A DNA stretch of 64,000 bases from Chaetoceros tenuissimus. Taxonomy: Eukaryota > Bacillariophyta > Thalassiosirophyceae > Chaetocerotales > Chaetocerotaceae. The number at the start of each line of letters is the position of its first letter. Within the stretch, counting starts at the first letter, position 1. A program made the translations under genes and the position numbers. The notes beneath the pieces are model-generated. The model had not been told where the DNA came from. It was given only the letters and a program-made list of their open reading frames with translations, and ran no database searches. The stretch lies in contig BLLK01000069.1 in NCBI GenBank assembly GCA_021927905.1, positions 1,116,001 through 1,180,000 on the forward strand. Reading direction: 5' to 3'. Of this stretch, positions 55,345 through 64,000 are shown one piece after another.

Positions 55345-58300
55345 CTAATTATCTACAACCATTGCCGAATCATTTGTATTTTCGGCAGTGTGTTCAATGC
55401 CTGTAGAAATGCCAATCGATTCCCTAAGCTTCTGAGCTCTATCTTCCGGAAGTCCTTTGAAAACTTCCTCGTACATCGATTTAATAGACGAAAACTCCAC
55501 TTCATTTTTCTCCCAGCTTGTAGCAAAGCTCTCTTTGCTCTTTACATCGCATATCTTCACAGCCTTCGATAGCCATTCAAGCAATGTGTCCACAGGAAGC
55601 AAGACATTCCCAAATGACGACCATTCAAGTAACAACGCAATGAAACAAGAATGAAGATAACTCGTGGTAATGTTTTCCTTCTCACATTTGCTCATCCAAC
55701 TCATCCATCCTTCAACAATCATATCTCTAATACTATGTGGCAGCTTCATTTTGTATCTTAAGAGTGCATGTGTAAGAGCCGTGAAGAAACATAACTCCGA
55801 AGTCATGTCTCCCTGAGACACATTATTGATAGCAACGAAGAATCTAGGACATTGCTTCAGTAAAGCCATTTCGTTTGAAATACCTCCTTGAATGAGATGG
55901 ACCAAAGCTCCTTCAACAAGGTCAAGAAGAACACGCTTGGAAACATTAGATTTGTCATTCCATTCCTCATTCTGAGTATCTGGTAATGGTGAGAGAATCT
56001 GAAGATCACCACTGAGAATTCTTTTATCAATATCGATAGTCAGCAAAAGATTTGTAAGCTTTGGAATCTGTTGACGGAGAATTACGAATGGTTCCGAAAT
56101 GTGCACATTCTCGTTACCCTCACTATCTCTAGATTGGTCGAACAATCCTCCGTTGGGAACGACAAAAGTCTTTCCTCGAACTGCGCATACTTTCGAAGAT
56201 AAATTGGCGATATTGATTAATTGCAAAATAGATGGGATAGTGCTATGGTCGGAAGGAATACTAGATTTGTTGAGCACGTCCTTCTTGATGGCCCTTAGAA
56301 TTTTGTCATATAACAATCTTACAACAAAAGGATCAGCAAGTAACATCGATGCGATTGCAGGCATACTAGGGATACTCATTTCCTTCTTTTTCTTTTTCTC
56401 TACCGTTTCAGGTAGAGGCGATATCTCGGTAGAATTTGAACTTGTTGGATTCCCTGCACTGATGACATCTGCTTTTCGCTTCTCGCCAACACGTTGTTTG
56501 TTTGCTCTCTGTAAGAGTTCTCTTTGCTTCTCCATAATTTCTTTTTTCTTACTCTCTTCCAAAGCCTTTGACGCAGCGCTAGTTTGTGCATCCAATGCAT
56601 TTTCAAGTTGAGTCCTGCGCTTCTTCATTTCTCTATTGTATCCATCCTTCGATTGAGACAAAATTTCATCTTTCCACTTCTTTTGCTGTCTTCTAGCTTC
56701 ACCTCTGAACCAGTTCCCCTCCTTTCCAATATTATATTTTATACAATTCTGAAACATGAGCTGAACATCAATTTCATATTTACCTAATGTATCGTATCGA
56801 AGATTCAACGCTTTCTCTTCTATAGTGCGAATACACATGGGATTTTTGATAACTTTGGAATAATTGGGAGCGATGTCATCAGTGACAGGATTTAAAAATA
56901 GCCCCTGAGGATCGTTTTCCTTCATCTGAACTATAGCAGCTTCAATAATTTTGCGAAGTAGTTTCAGCTCAAATTGTCTTTCTGCTTCAGATCGAGCAAC
57001 AATAGAGGAAGGAGACTCAGTCTTCTTCTTGTTCTTTTTGGCATTCGACTTCTCAGGAAATTTTGCTATATTGACGACATTAGTTTGTTCCGTATCTTGG
57101 TTAGACTGAAAAATTACCTTGATTGTTTTTTGAATTTGAACAATATCTTGGTCGGAAATGATACCGTTGCAAACATTCCTATCCAAAATCTGTGCAAGAA
57201 GTCTTACATCTTCATAGTCTCGAGGCAGTTGACCATAGGACAATAGAATGTCAGACAAAAGTGTACAGTGCAAAAATGCTTCTCCTTGTACTAATCTCAT
57301 CGAGACATCATTATCTTTGCTCTTAACATTGACATTTTTTCCATGCTCACTTATCAAAAGATTCAACATAGCAGCTAGTAGCTTGGGTCTGTTACCCATG
57401 ACTTCCTTTATCTCATTCAAAGCAACTCCCGTCACATTCTTTTGATCTTCTTCAACAGCATCATTATTGACTGTCTGAGTATTTCCTGTATTACTGGTAC
57501 CTGTCAAAGCACTCAATTTTCCAGTTTTTCTCGCATGAGAAGGATTAGTTTTCGTTTGCAATTGAATGGCTCTTCTATGATTGGTATTCAAACGTTTCTC
57601 CCGAAAGATATCCGTATAAGCCAAATTCGCAGCTTTTTTCAAGGAATCATGCGTCACATACATGTCGACAAAAGGCTTGATAATGTCTGAAAACAACTTT
57701 CCTCCATCCAAAGTTGAGATATTTCCAGGCATGTTCCCATCTTTGGCATTCATACCATCCATTCTAATACTCGAACACCAATCTGCTTCATACACCAATC
57801 GTTTCAAATCAAGTCCAAGAGACTGTAGCAATTCCCCATGTTTCAATTGATTCTGATTCTTTTTCGACCTAGAAGCCAACAACACCAGCAGTTGCTCTGG
57901 CGTTTCATCTCCCATCTTTTTCATAACAGTCACAAACACCGATCGTAATTCTGCAACATTGATGAAACGAAACGAACTTTGCAGCAAATCCAACAAGGCT
58001 GCTTTATTTTTCTTCAAATCAATTTTATCAATTTCATATTCGAGTGCTGCTTTAAGTTGGTCAGCAATAGCTTTATGCATTTCATATTTGGAAACACCTA
58101 GATAATTACAAAATGTAAATACAGATTCAGGTTGGAATTCTTCTCGAATGAGTCCTTGTGATTGTTCTTCTTGCAATTGTTGAATTTCACCTCTTGTAGT
58201 TCTTTTCTGCTGTGGAGATGAGGATGTTTGTTTTTCAAGAGGTTGAGTTCCGAATGCTTTGCAAATGTATTGATGAAGTGAATGTTGCTGTGCAATTTCT

Positions 58301-58575
58301 GTAATGGTTTGTTGAGGGTCTTGACTATCCTGTAGGCTTTTTCTCAGAATGGTTTGTGCCTTTCTACCACATGGATAGTTATCAGGTACCACTGGCATTG
58401 GTCCTATAGAATCACTGGTATTATTGCTATTATTAGTGGCTGTTGCAGTCGACATGTTTTGTTGCCTGTCAATAAGGAATGAAATCTTGTTGATTGAGGT
58501 TAAATGGATACTATTGGATACTGCCCTGTACTGTGTAGTACTTTTGTGTCCGCAAGGCTGATTTTCTCCTTCCAA
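55345..58575 (-). CDS. NELF-B (COBRA1)-like protein with embedded bromodomain
   Basis: 1,076 aa in one exon. Residues about 75-250 match NELF-B in order: a helix like LKAIEQFQ (QTITEIAQQHS), EMHKAIADQLKAALEYEI, LLDLLQSSFRFINVAELRSV and FVTVMKKM. Residues about 395-490 match its next block (GNRPKLLAAMLNLLISEH, then FLHCTLLSDILLSY and LAQILDRN). A bromodomain lies at about 535-640, with NPVTDDIAPNYSKVIKNPM and the acetyl-lysine Asn in FQNCIKYN. A Lys-rich coiled coil follows, then the NELF-B block LLADPFVVRLLYDKI (about 735) and the C-terminal helices to about 1,035. NELF-B scaffolds the complex that pauses RNA polymerase II. The start could also be Met41. Confidence 0.7.
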   Translation of the reverse strand: MEGENQPCGHKSTTQYRAVSNSIHLTSINKISFLIDRQQNMSTATATNNSNNTSDSIGPMPVVPDNYPCGRKAQTILRKSLQDSQDPQQTITEIAQQHSLHQYICKAFGTQPLEKQTSSSPQQKRTTRGEIQQLQEEQSQGLIREEFQPESVFTFCNYLGVSKYEMHKAIADQLKAALEYEIDKIDLKKNKAALLDLLQSSFRFINVAELRSVFVTVMKKMGDETPEQLLVLLASRSKKNQNQLKHGELLQSLGLDLKRLVYEADWCSSIRMDGMNAKDGNMPGNISTLDGGKLFSDIIKPFVDMYVTHDSLKKAANLAYTDIFREKRLNTNHRRAIQLQTKTNPSHARKTGKLSALTGTSNTGNTQTVNNDAVEEDQKNVTGVALNEIKEVMGNRPKLLAAMLNLLISEHGKNVNVKSKDNDVSMRLVQGEAFLHCTLLSDILLSYGQLPRDYEDVRLLAQILDRNVCNGIISDQDIVQIQKTIKVIFQSNQDTEQTNVVNIAKFPEKSNAKKNKKKTESPSSIVARSEAERQFELKLLRKIIEAAIVQMKENDPQGLFLNPVTDDIAPNYSKVIKNPMCIRTIEEKALNLRYDTLGKYEIDVQLMFQNCIKYNIGKEGNWFRGEARRQQKKWKDEILSQSKDGYNREMKKRRTQLENALDAQTSAASKALEESKKKEIMEKQRELLQRANKQRVGEKRKADVISAGNPTSSNSTEISPLPETVEKKKKKEMSIPSMPAIASMLLADPFVVRLLYDKILRAIKKDVLNKSSIPSDHSTIPSILQLINIANLSSKVCAVRGKTFVVPNGGLFDQSRDSEGNENVHISEPFVILRQQIPKLTNLLLTIDIDKRILSGDLQILSPLPDTQNEEWNDKSNVSKRVLLDLVEGALVHLIQGGISNEMALLKQCPRFFVAINNVSQGDMTSELCFFTALTHALLRYKMKLPHSIRDMIVEGWMSWMSKCEKENITTSYLHSCFIALLLEWSSFGNVLLPVDTLLEWLSKAVKICDVKSKESFATSWEKNEVEFSSIKSMYEEVFKGLPEDRAQKLRESIGISTGIEHTAENTNDSAMVVDN

Positions 58576-58980
58576 TTTTTACTTCATAAACTTTGGAGAC
58601 TTCAAGTGTAGTCCAAGAGTACCAAATGTATTCAAATAGACCTACAGAGATGAGGATTATGTTGTACCTTACTACTACAATAACAACATGAAAAAACGAA
58701 ACACTTTCCCATTTTTACTTCTAGGTCGGTCGAATGTAGTGCACCGACTTTATTAGGTCGGTCAGTTCTGATCATTTGGATTCAAAACCTCTCTTAGGAC
58801 TATGCTTACCAATGCATCGATGGATCGACAGACGCAAAAGAACAAAGCGATCATCTCAAACAAAATCACATCATTCATCAAATAGAATTACCTACCCACA
58901 AGCTCTCCAAGTCTGCCTAACTAATACTCGACAGATATCTAAAGCCAACAGCAATTGACTAATCTATCTCGATTCAAAAT
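58576..58980. other. Intergenic region with a 10-bp direct repeat
   Basis: Divergent flank between the NELF-B-like and coiled-coil genes. TAGGTCGGTC occurs at 58722 and 58754, with a complementary ACCGAC between them that could form a small hairpin. A 60-codon ORF starting at 58,776 has no support. Confidence 0.45.
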
Positions 58981-60021
58981 ATGCTCGAAGACTTGGACGC
59001 ATCCTCTCTATTGATGGCATCACAGGAAGCAGACACTTCCAATCATGCTTCTTCAATGATGGAAACGAAACATGAAGAGGCTGCACCATACACGACGACG
59101 ACAAGACATGAAAATTCTCTCTTTCTACTTGATTCCTCATCTTCATTACTGCTTGATGATAATGACACCATTAATGATGGCGAGAAAGCTCCACAGCCAA
59201 CGAATCATTCCTACGAATCTTCAACTTTACTTCAAGATTTACATCTACCCTCAACCATGGATGCAAACTTGCATCAAGAAGATGAACCATCTACCATTAC
59301 CACTAGTAACACATCATCACAAATCATGCAAGTCGCTCAAAGAATTCAAGAAAAGGCAAACACGCTTCAACAAGAACAGACACAACTTCATACCCTCCAA
59401 TCGCAAATTGAACAAGTCAAACATGATTTGAAATCATTGAATCAACAAAATTCTATTCAAAGGCAAAAACTCTTGCAGCAACTCATTACCCGTCATTCTA
59501 CTGAATCTTGTCTTTTAGCCCAACGTCAAGAATTACATTCTATATCACAGCAGAATTCGAAGTATCAACACGAGATTTATGCTTTGAAACAGGAGGTTCA
59601 AAATCAATCTGTATTATTATTGAAGGAGCAAGAATTGTATATTCCACATTTGGCCAAAACTAATTTATACAAACGAAAATGTAATGATGAATTGATGAAA
59701 CTGCAAGAAAAGAGACAAAAGAGGGACACAGAATTGCAAATGTTATTGGAAGAACGGGAACGGAATTTAGAGAATGTACAAAGACTAAAGGCGGAAGCAG
59801 AGCAATGGAATCAGGATATTACAAGAATGAAATGTGCAGAGATGCAAGAAGATGAGGAGATTGCATGTCTGTCGATGCAGATCAAAGCGACCATGGCCAA
59901 GAGAACTTCATTGAGAAATGCTTTGAAGGATGCGCGGGGAAGATATGATACTGCACAGGGGAATATGATGACTTGGGAAGAGGAGTGTATGAAGTATACG
60001 AATAATAGTTCTAGCAAATGA
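58981..60021 (+). CDS. Coiled-coil protein of unknown function
   Basis: 346 aa. The first 110 residues are acidic and Ser/Thr-rich. From about residue 115 to 340 the sequence is a near-continuous Gln/Glu/Lys-rich coiled coil (QRIQEKANTLQQEQTQLHTL; ELQMLLEERERNLENVQRL). This organisation resembles kinetochore, spindle or SMC-associated coiled-coil proteins, but no signature assigns it. The start ATG is the first in the frame. Confidence 0.6.
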   Translation: MLEDLDASSLLMASQEADTSNHASSMMETKHEEAAPYTTTTRHENSLFLLDSSSSLLLDDNDTINDGEKAPQPTNHSYESSTLLQDLHLPSTMDANLHQEDEPSTITTSNTSSQIMQVAQRIQEKANTLQQEQTQLHTLQSQIEQVKHDLKSLNQQNSIQRQKLLQQLITRHSTESCLLAQRQELHSISQQNSKYQHEIYALKQEVQNQSVLLLKEQELYIPHLAKTNLYKRKCNDELMKLQEKRQKRDTELQMLLEERERNLENVQRLKAEAEQWNQDITRMKCAEMQEDEEIACLSMQIKATMAKRTSLRNALKDARGRYDTAQGNMMTWEEECMKYTNNSSSK

Positions 60022-60115
60022 AGAGGCTCTGATCTGATAGATAATGATTGTTGTATTAGTATTCAATAGCATCTTTCTTTTTGTATTTAGCAAGATATTT
60101 TAGTATTCAAACCAA

Positions 60116-60889
60116 TCATTCTCTTGGAGCATATCCAGAACGATCATATGTGATTCCGTAATCCATATACAATTCTTCTCCAGCAAAAACATCTCGACTT
60201 AGCGAAAATGTTACTTCCCGAGTTTCTAAATTCTCATCTGATTGTACATTACATCCGCCTCCACCAATTGGAGGCTCATTTATTCTTGCAAGTAGAGTTG
60301 GGACTCTCCAAAATCCCAACACAGTCTGATGCCAAAAATTTGATAGAGGAAAGTCATCTGTTCCGCCTAAGCAATAATCTAGTAATTGACCCTCTGAATC
60401 TGTTGGATCAATCAAACATTCATTATCGGTAAATCGCCATGTATATACACTTGTTGCTGGTTTTGATTCATATTTCTTCATGAATTTATTTGCTGGTCTC
60501 AGAACTCCAGGATATGTTCCTAATATTGTTCCTGATGGCATGTTTTTACTAGCATACAGTCCAAGACCAGCTCCTTCTACCTGACTCTGCTTTGCTTCAA
60601 CGAAGGATGGGTCCACATTCAGTTTTCCCTTTGGACGATCAAAGTAGGTAACCAATCCGAAGTAAGTGACAACTCCCGATGCCACCTGGGTTGCAGATAT
60701 GGGTATGTCAGATATGGCGAATGCTAAAGGAAGATTGGAGCCTTTCATGTTTCCTTTACAATAATTTCGGTGAATAGGGTGGTAATTGTGGTTGGAGATG
60801 TAATTTGAGACGTCTTTAGCAGTTACATCTATCGACAGGAAAGCAAGCAGGATAATTGAAATCTTAAATTCAAGAGTATCAACCTTCAT
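60116..60889 (-). CDS. SET-domain protein with signal peptide
   Basis: 257 aa. An N-terminal signal peptide (ISIILLAFLSIDVTA) is followed by a short linker and one further hydrophobic stretch (ISATQVASGVVTYFGLVTYF). The SET fold covers about residues 100-250: GAGLGLYASKNMPSGTILGTYPG, the pseudoknot strand ARINEPPIGGGGCNV, and DVFAGEELYMDYG. The usual NHSCxPN is replaced by INEPPIGGGGCNV, as in many algal SET proteins. A secretory or plastid protein methyltransferase is inferred, not a histone enzyme. Its 3' end faces the coiled-coil gene 94 bp away. Confidence 0.75.
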   Translation of the reverse strand: MKVDTLEFKISIILLAFLSIDVTAKDVSNYISNHNYHPIHRNYCKGNMKGSNLPLAFAISDIPISATQVASGVVTYFGLVTYFDRPKGKLNVDPSFVEAKQSQVEGAGLGLYASKNMPSGTILGTYPGVLRPANKFMKKYESKPATSVYTWRFTDNECLIDPTDSEGQLLDYCLGGTDDFPLSNFWHQTVLGFWRVPTLLARINEPPIGGGGCNVQSDENLETREVTFSLSRDVFAGEELYMDYGITYDRSGYAPRE

Positions 60890-61411
60890 TCTTGGTGAAA
60901 AATAGACTGCGTACTCTGATTACTGAAGAAAATTTAATTGAACTTTATTCAATATCCAAGCAAAGGTGGTAATAGATGGTCGATGATGGAGAGAGAGTCC
61001 AGCAACACAGTTTACCTTTCTCGTTTGGCCGACGACCGTCAGATTAAGATGTAAAGTAGGAAAGGTAAATTTTGTCGGGATTGAAAGCAAGAAGCAAGGG
61101 AGGTGCTCTCTGTTGGCAGCTCTGAAGGAGCGAGGGTATTTCATACAAAAGAAAAATTCTGGGACGAGAATACTGTTCTGTCGTATGAACTTTATCAATA
61201 TCACGTTTAAAACAAGATGTCAAAACTTAAATCCCGAGATATGTACGTATTGGATCAGTATCTTCCAACAAAATAGCTAGATTCGATTCTAGAGAATGAA
61301 TCTTCTTCACAATCTTGTTCAGAAGTTCCACACACCGCACACGAGATAAAAGTATGCTCATTATTGCTGATCCACATCATAGTACCTAATTCAATCCAAA
61401 TATTTCTTCTA
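60890..61411. other. Intergenic divergent region
   Basis: 522 bp between the SET gene start and the transporter start. A GTACGTA lies near 61,243-61,250. No gene seen. Confidence 0.4.
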
Positions 61412-63103
61412 ATGGCGCTGTTTGTCGTTCCTCAATCGTTACCTTTGACAATAGTCTTTGCTGTATTGTCGGGTACATTCCTGACGCTTGCTACAGCTGC
61501 AACGAATCTTCCTTCGTATATAGATCGAATGATTGAAGATGAACAAGAACGAGAAAAGGCAAACTTGGAAGCAACAGCTGCATCGGAAGAATTGACCAGA
61601 AGTGAAGCCTTTATAGAAGATATACCACACAGTGACCAGCAAGAGGAACAAATAACACATAAAATCTCACCTCGAATGTGGAAAATTGTAAGTATAATTC
61701 ACTTCTAGTCCACATGAATCTATTTGTTCCTACTGACCATCATTTTTACAGGCATACGGAGTAAATCTCTTTTTCGCCAGCATAGGCGGCACTCTTAATT
61801 TGGTAGGAACTTGGTTTGGTCCAATATCTTTATTCAATCCTATCAAACAAACTGCACAAATAATAAGTGGTATGGTTGTCTTTTCATACATACTCAAAAC
61901 TGAGCCGAGGCCTGATAAAGAGGTGAGTCACGGAGTGTTTCTCATGAGAAGGCTATGTCTTTGTTCGTGATTTTATTGTATTTTTGCATCAAACTCTCAT
62001 CTTTCTCACTCCAATTTTTCAATATATTCCAATTCCTCAATGTAGACCTCAGTAGGAAATTGTAAGTGCAAAATGCCATGACTTGAATTGTATCTTTAGT
62101 ACTAGGTCCTAACCTTTCGCTCCACACAGATATCATTATGCTTTCAAGTATCACGCTGATATTTGTAGGTCCAAAAGTCAAGGAAGAACCAATCGATCCA
62201 ATAGATTTGCTGACACGAGATAAAGCTATCATCTGTGCTGCAATATTATTGGGGATTGGCTTCATCTTCTCATTTCCTTACCAATTCGTTCTTGGCTGTT
62301 CAAACATAAAAATGAGTGATAGGTTCAATTTTATAGCTCTTTTGATTACAGAAATAGTGCATGCAGTAATTGGAAACTCATGTTCGAAATTAGTACCATT
62401 GTTCACAGGAAAGCTGTTCGCAATGAACATGGTCATCTTAGTTCTCGCCATTTTTACAATCACCTATTCAGCCATTTTGAGATCTACAGTCATTGTCGAA
62501 CAAACAAAGTACCTTCCACTGATGCTATCCGGGAACATATTTTTAAATGGAATCGTTGGTTTGATTCTTTGGGAAGATGCAATCATCAACATTGGTGCAT
62601 ACATTATTTTGTATTTCTTCTTCATCATTGGGACCTATTTGGTCTCAGATCATGAGATTATGCCAGGAACATTTATAGATGTTGATGATACAGATATATT
62701 TGAAAAGATTTTGAATGGAAGAGCACGATCACTTTACATCGAGACTCATCCTCATATACGTGACAACGATAATCATTCTTCACTGGGAGGGGGTGGACAT
62801 TCACAGCATTTGGAAATGCTACCAGAAGAGGAATTATCAACTATAAATGAATACAAGAATGACGTGGAAAAGTGCAATGCATCAAGTAGCAGGTCTACTT
62901 TGTATGAATCTGAACAGTTTGAAGATATTTCATTGACAGCCGTGCATAAAGATGAGGCTGAAAAGGAATTCAAACAGGAGAATACATCTGGTAGCATTGA
63001 AAGTATATTCAAACGTGCATTATCTGTCATTTCGGATTCAATGGGCAGCTCAAACGAACGCAATGCAAATACCAATGAGAGTCAGCATTCCTCATTACGC
63101 TAA
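61412..63103 (+). CDS. Multi-pass DMT/NIPA-like membrane protein (four exons, 16-nt microexon)
   Basis: Spliced join(61412..61687,61752..61922,62046..62061,62130..63103), 478 aa, introns of 64, 123 and 68 nt. The ATG at 61412 starts a hydrophobic MALFVVPQSLPLTIVF. Without the 16-nt exon 3 (flanked by TAG and GTAAGT) the second and last exons do not join in frame; with it they read KETSVGNYIIMLSS without a stop. About nine membrane helices, including LNLVGTWFGPISLF, SGMVVFSYILKTE, IICAAILLGIGFIFSF and FLNGIVGLILWEDAI. The arrangement recalls NIPA/EamA-type transporters, possibly Mg2+ or metabolite, but is not diagnostic. A soluble acidic tail of about 140 aa follows. Confidence 0.7.
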
Positions 63104-63545
63104 AATAACAAGTTGAAAGTTAAAAACTGTCTACTGTCTAGCTACTGTCTACATGGATTTAGATTTAAAGCTTATCTTTCTTCACTTTCATTCTCGAGTC
63201 TCGAATAGATCCTGTATAACAGGTTTGTTTTAGTCAAGATATAGGTTAGGAGCATCATGAGCAAACAAGGGCACAAGGGCATCAACACAACGCAACAAAA
63301 ACTTCCTTCTAAATAAATAACAGTGTCCACTTGATGAGACTGTAAAACTAACATCGAACAACATACAAACAGACTCTGAGACGCACCCAGAACTAGATAG
63401 TCGACCATTCGCAGGCCTTGTGGATTTAATCTAGTGTATTTCTATTCATATATCATAACTTCAACAAAAGTCAACTTCTGTGTGAGGGTCATTTCAGACA
63501 TCTCGGAAAGACATAATTCATTGTAAAGAAATTTCATAATTTAGG
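63104..63545. other. Intergenic region
   Basis: Flank between two plus-strand genes; no supported coding or RNA sequence. Confidence 0.45.
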
Positions 63546-64000
63546 ATGGCATCAATAGAAAATTTCATGTATGTGACGCTGGTGGTCATGGTCTACTGGG
63601 TAGTAAGCATTACTATGGTTTATTTGAACAAGTTTCTCATGAGTAATGATGTGATAAGTATTCCAAGTCCACTCTTTGTCACGTGGTATCAGTGCTTCAT
63701 TACATCTATAATTTGCTGGATTGCAGGAATATTTGGGGATCGGACAGCAAATCAGGGAGGTGCATATTCTAAACTTACAACTGTGGAGGTGGGGGATGAA
63801 AATAGTCCGATAAAGCCATCCTTCTTTGCGCAATTTCCAAGAGCCAAATATGATAAACAGACGGCAATCAAAGTTTTCCCTTTATCTCTCATATTTGTCG
63901 GGATGATCACATTCAATAACTTTTGTTTAAAACACGTAGAAGTATCATTCTACAATGTTGCGAGGTCACTGACAATCGTATTTAATGTCATCGTATCAAG
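63546..64000 (+). CDS. GDP-fucose transporter, SLC35C-type (3' truncated by window end)
   Basis: The open frame starts at the ATG at 63546 and runs off the window after 151 codons. It opens with membrane helix YVTLVVMVYWVVSITMVYLN followed by NKFLMSND, then PLFVTWYQCFITSIICW, and later VFPLSLIFVGMITFNNFC and VSFYNVARSLTIVFNVI. These are characteristic of SLC35C1 GDP-L-fucose transporters, which carry GDP-fucose into the Golgi. The acidic loop between helices 2 and 3 is longer than usual. The rest of the gene lies outside. Confidence 0.85.
   Translation, partial: MASIENFMYVTLVVMVYWVVSITMVYLNKFLMSNDVISIPSPLFVTWYQCFITSIICWIAGIFGDRTANQGGAYSKLTTVEVGDENSPIKPSFFAQFPRAKYDKQTAIKVFPLSLIFVGMITFNNFCLKHVEVSFYNVARSLTIVFNVIVS

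Noticed and set aside
58776-58958. 60-codon ORF before the coiled-coil gene
   Set aside because: Basic low-complexity translation in a 5' flank; likely chance.
63172-63408. 78-codon minus-strand ORF
   Set aside because: Cys/Leu-rich translation in the gap before the GDP-fucose transporter; no start context or family support.
1-64000. tRNA, rRNA, CRISPR, transposon or viral genes
   Set aside because: No tRNA-like T-loop/acceptor pairing, no array of equal repeats, and no reverse transcriptase, integrase, transposase or capsid-like product was found by eye.

Overview
This window is nuclear DNA from a photosynthetic stramenopile, most likely a diatom. The evidence is AT-rich sequence, short GT-AG introns (about 64-127 nt), two-part plastid presequences with ASAF-like cleavage motifs (ASAF, ARAF, SGF, HGF), a diatom-style HSF gene, an SLC4 bicarbonate transporter, PEX10, a GDP-fucose transporter and a GAF-linked class III nucleotide cyclase. 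I see no tRNA, rRNA, CRISPR array, transposon or virus-like gene. All family calls were made by eye from protein motifs; exon boundaries were checked by reading frame only.

Layout. 0.1-6.8 kb (minus strand): a KH/RG RNA-binding protein, a plastid YgfZ-like GcvT-fold protein with a long charged tail, a serine-rich unknown, and a thioredoxin-fold/DUF4395 membrane fusion. 7.6-10.5 kb: GAR1 (five exons) divergent from a C1orf131-like nucleolar protein, then a small adaptor that combines a PBZ-type zinc finger, a Cdc48/p97-binding SHP-like box and SUMO-interacting motifs. 10.7-39.2 kb: two head-to-tail genes for giant secreted modular proteins, about 7,420 and 1,664 aa, which fill 45% of the window. 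39.8-51.2 kb: a dense alternating block holding an unknown, a plastid EamA transporter, an HSF, an unknown, a plastid CRM protein, an SDR, a carbohydrate-type sulfotransferase, PEX10 and an SLC4 transporter with a presequence. 52.6-64 kb: the GAF/cyclase, a NELF-B-like protein with an embedded bromodomain, a coiled-coil protein, a secretory or plastid SET protein, a multi-pass transporter with a 16-nt microexon, and the 5' part of a GDP-fucose transporter.

The giant pair is the most unusual part. Both proteins are FN3 chains; the first also has three PA14 domains and filamin-type repeats. About 40 copies of a 75-95 aa beta-rich cassette lie inside FN3 and filamin folds rather than between them. 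A second module with a GD-x-I-R-I-G core sits inside or between some cassettes. The last FN3 of gene 1 stops at mid-fold, and gene 2 begins, after its own signal peptide, with the cassette and second half of an FN3. Both genes start with a 17-nt first exon of the same phase. Gene 1 also carries one apparent 1-nt frameshift near 27,388, inside an otherwise perfect FN3.

Functional themes. The secreted giants, the sulfotransferase and the GDP-fucose transporter would all suit a cell-surface or extracellular-matrix programme (inference only). The YgfZ-like, EamA, CRM, SLC4 and perhaps SDR and SET products enter the secretory or plastid route. GAR1 and its divergent neighbour serve ribosome biogenesis. 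The PBZ/SHP/SIM adaptor and the NELF-B-bromodomain protein are nuclear candidates with domain combinations I do not know from elsewhere.
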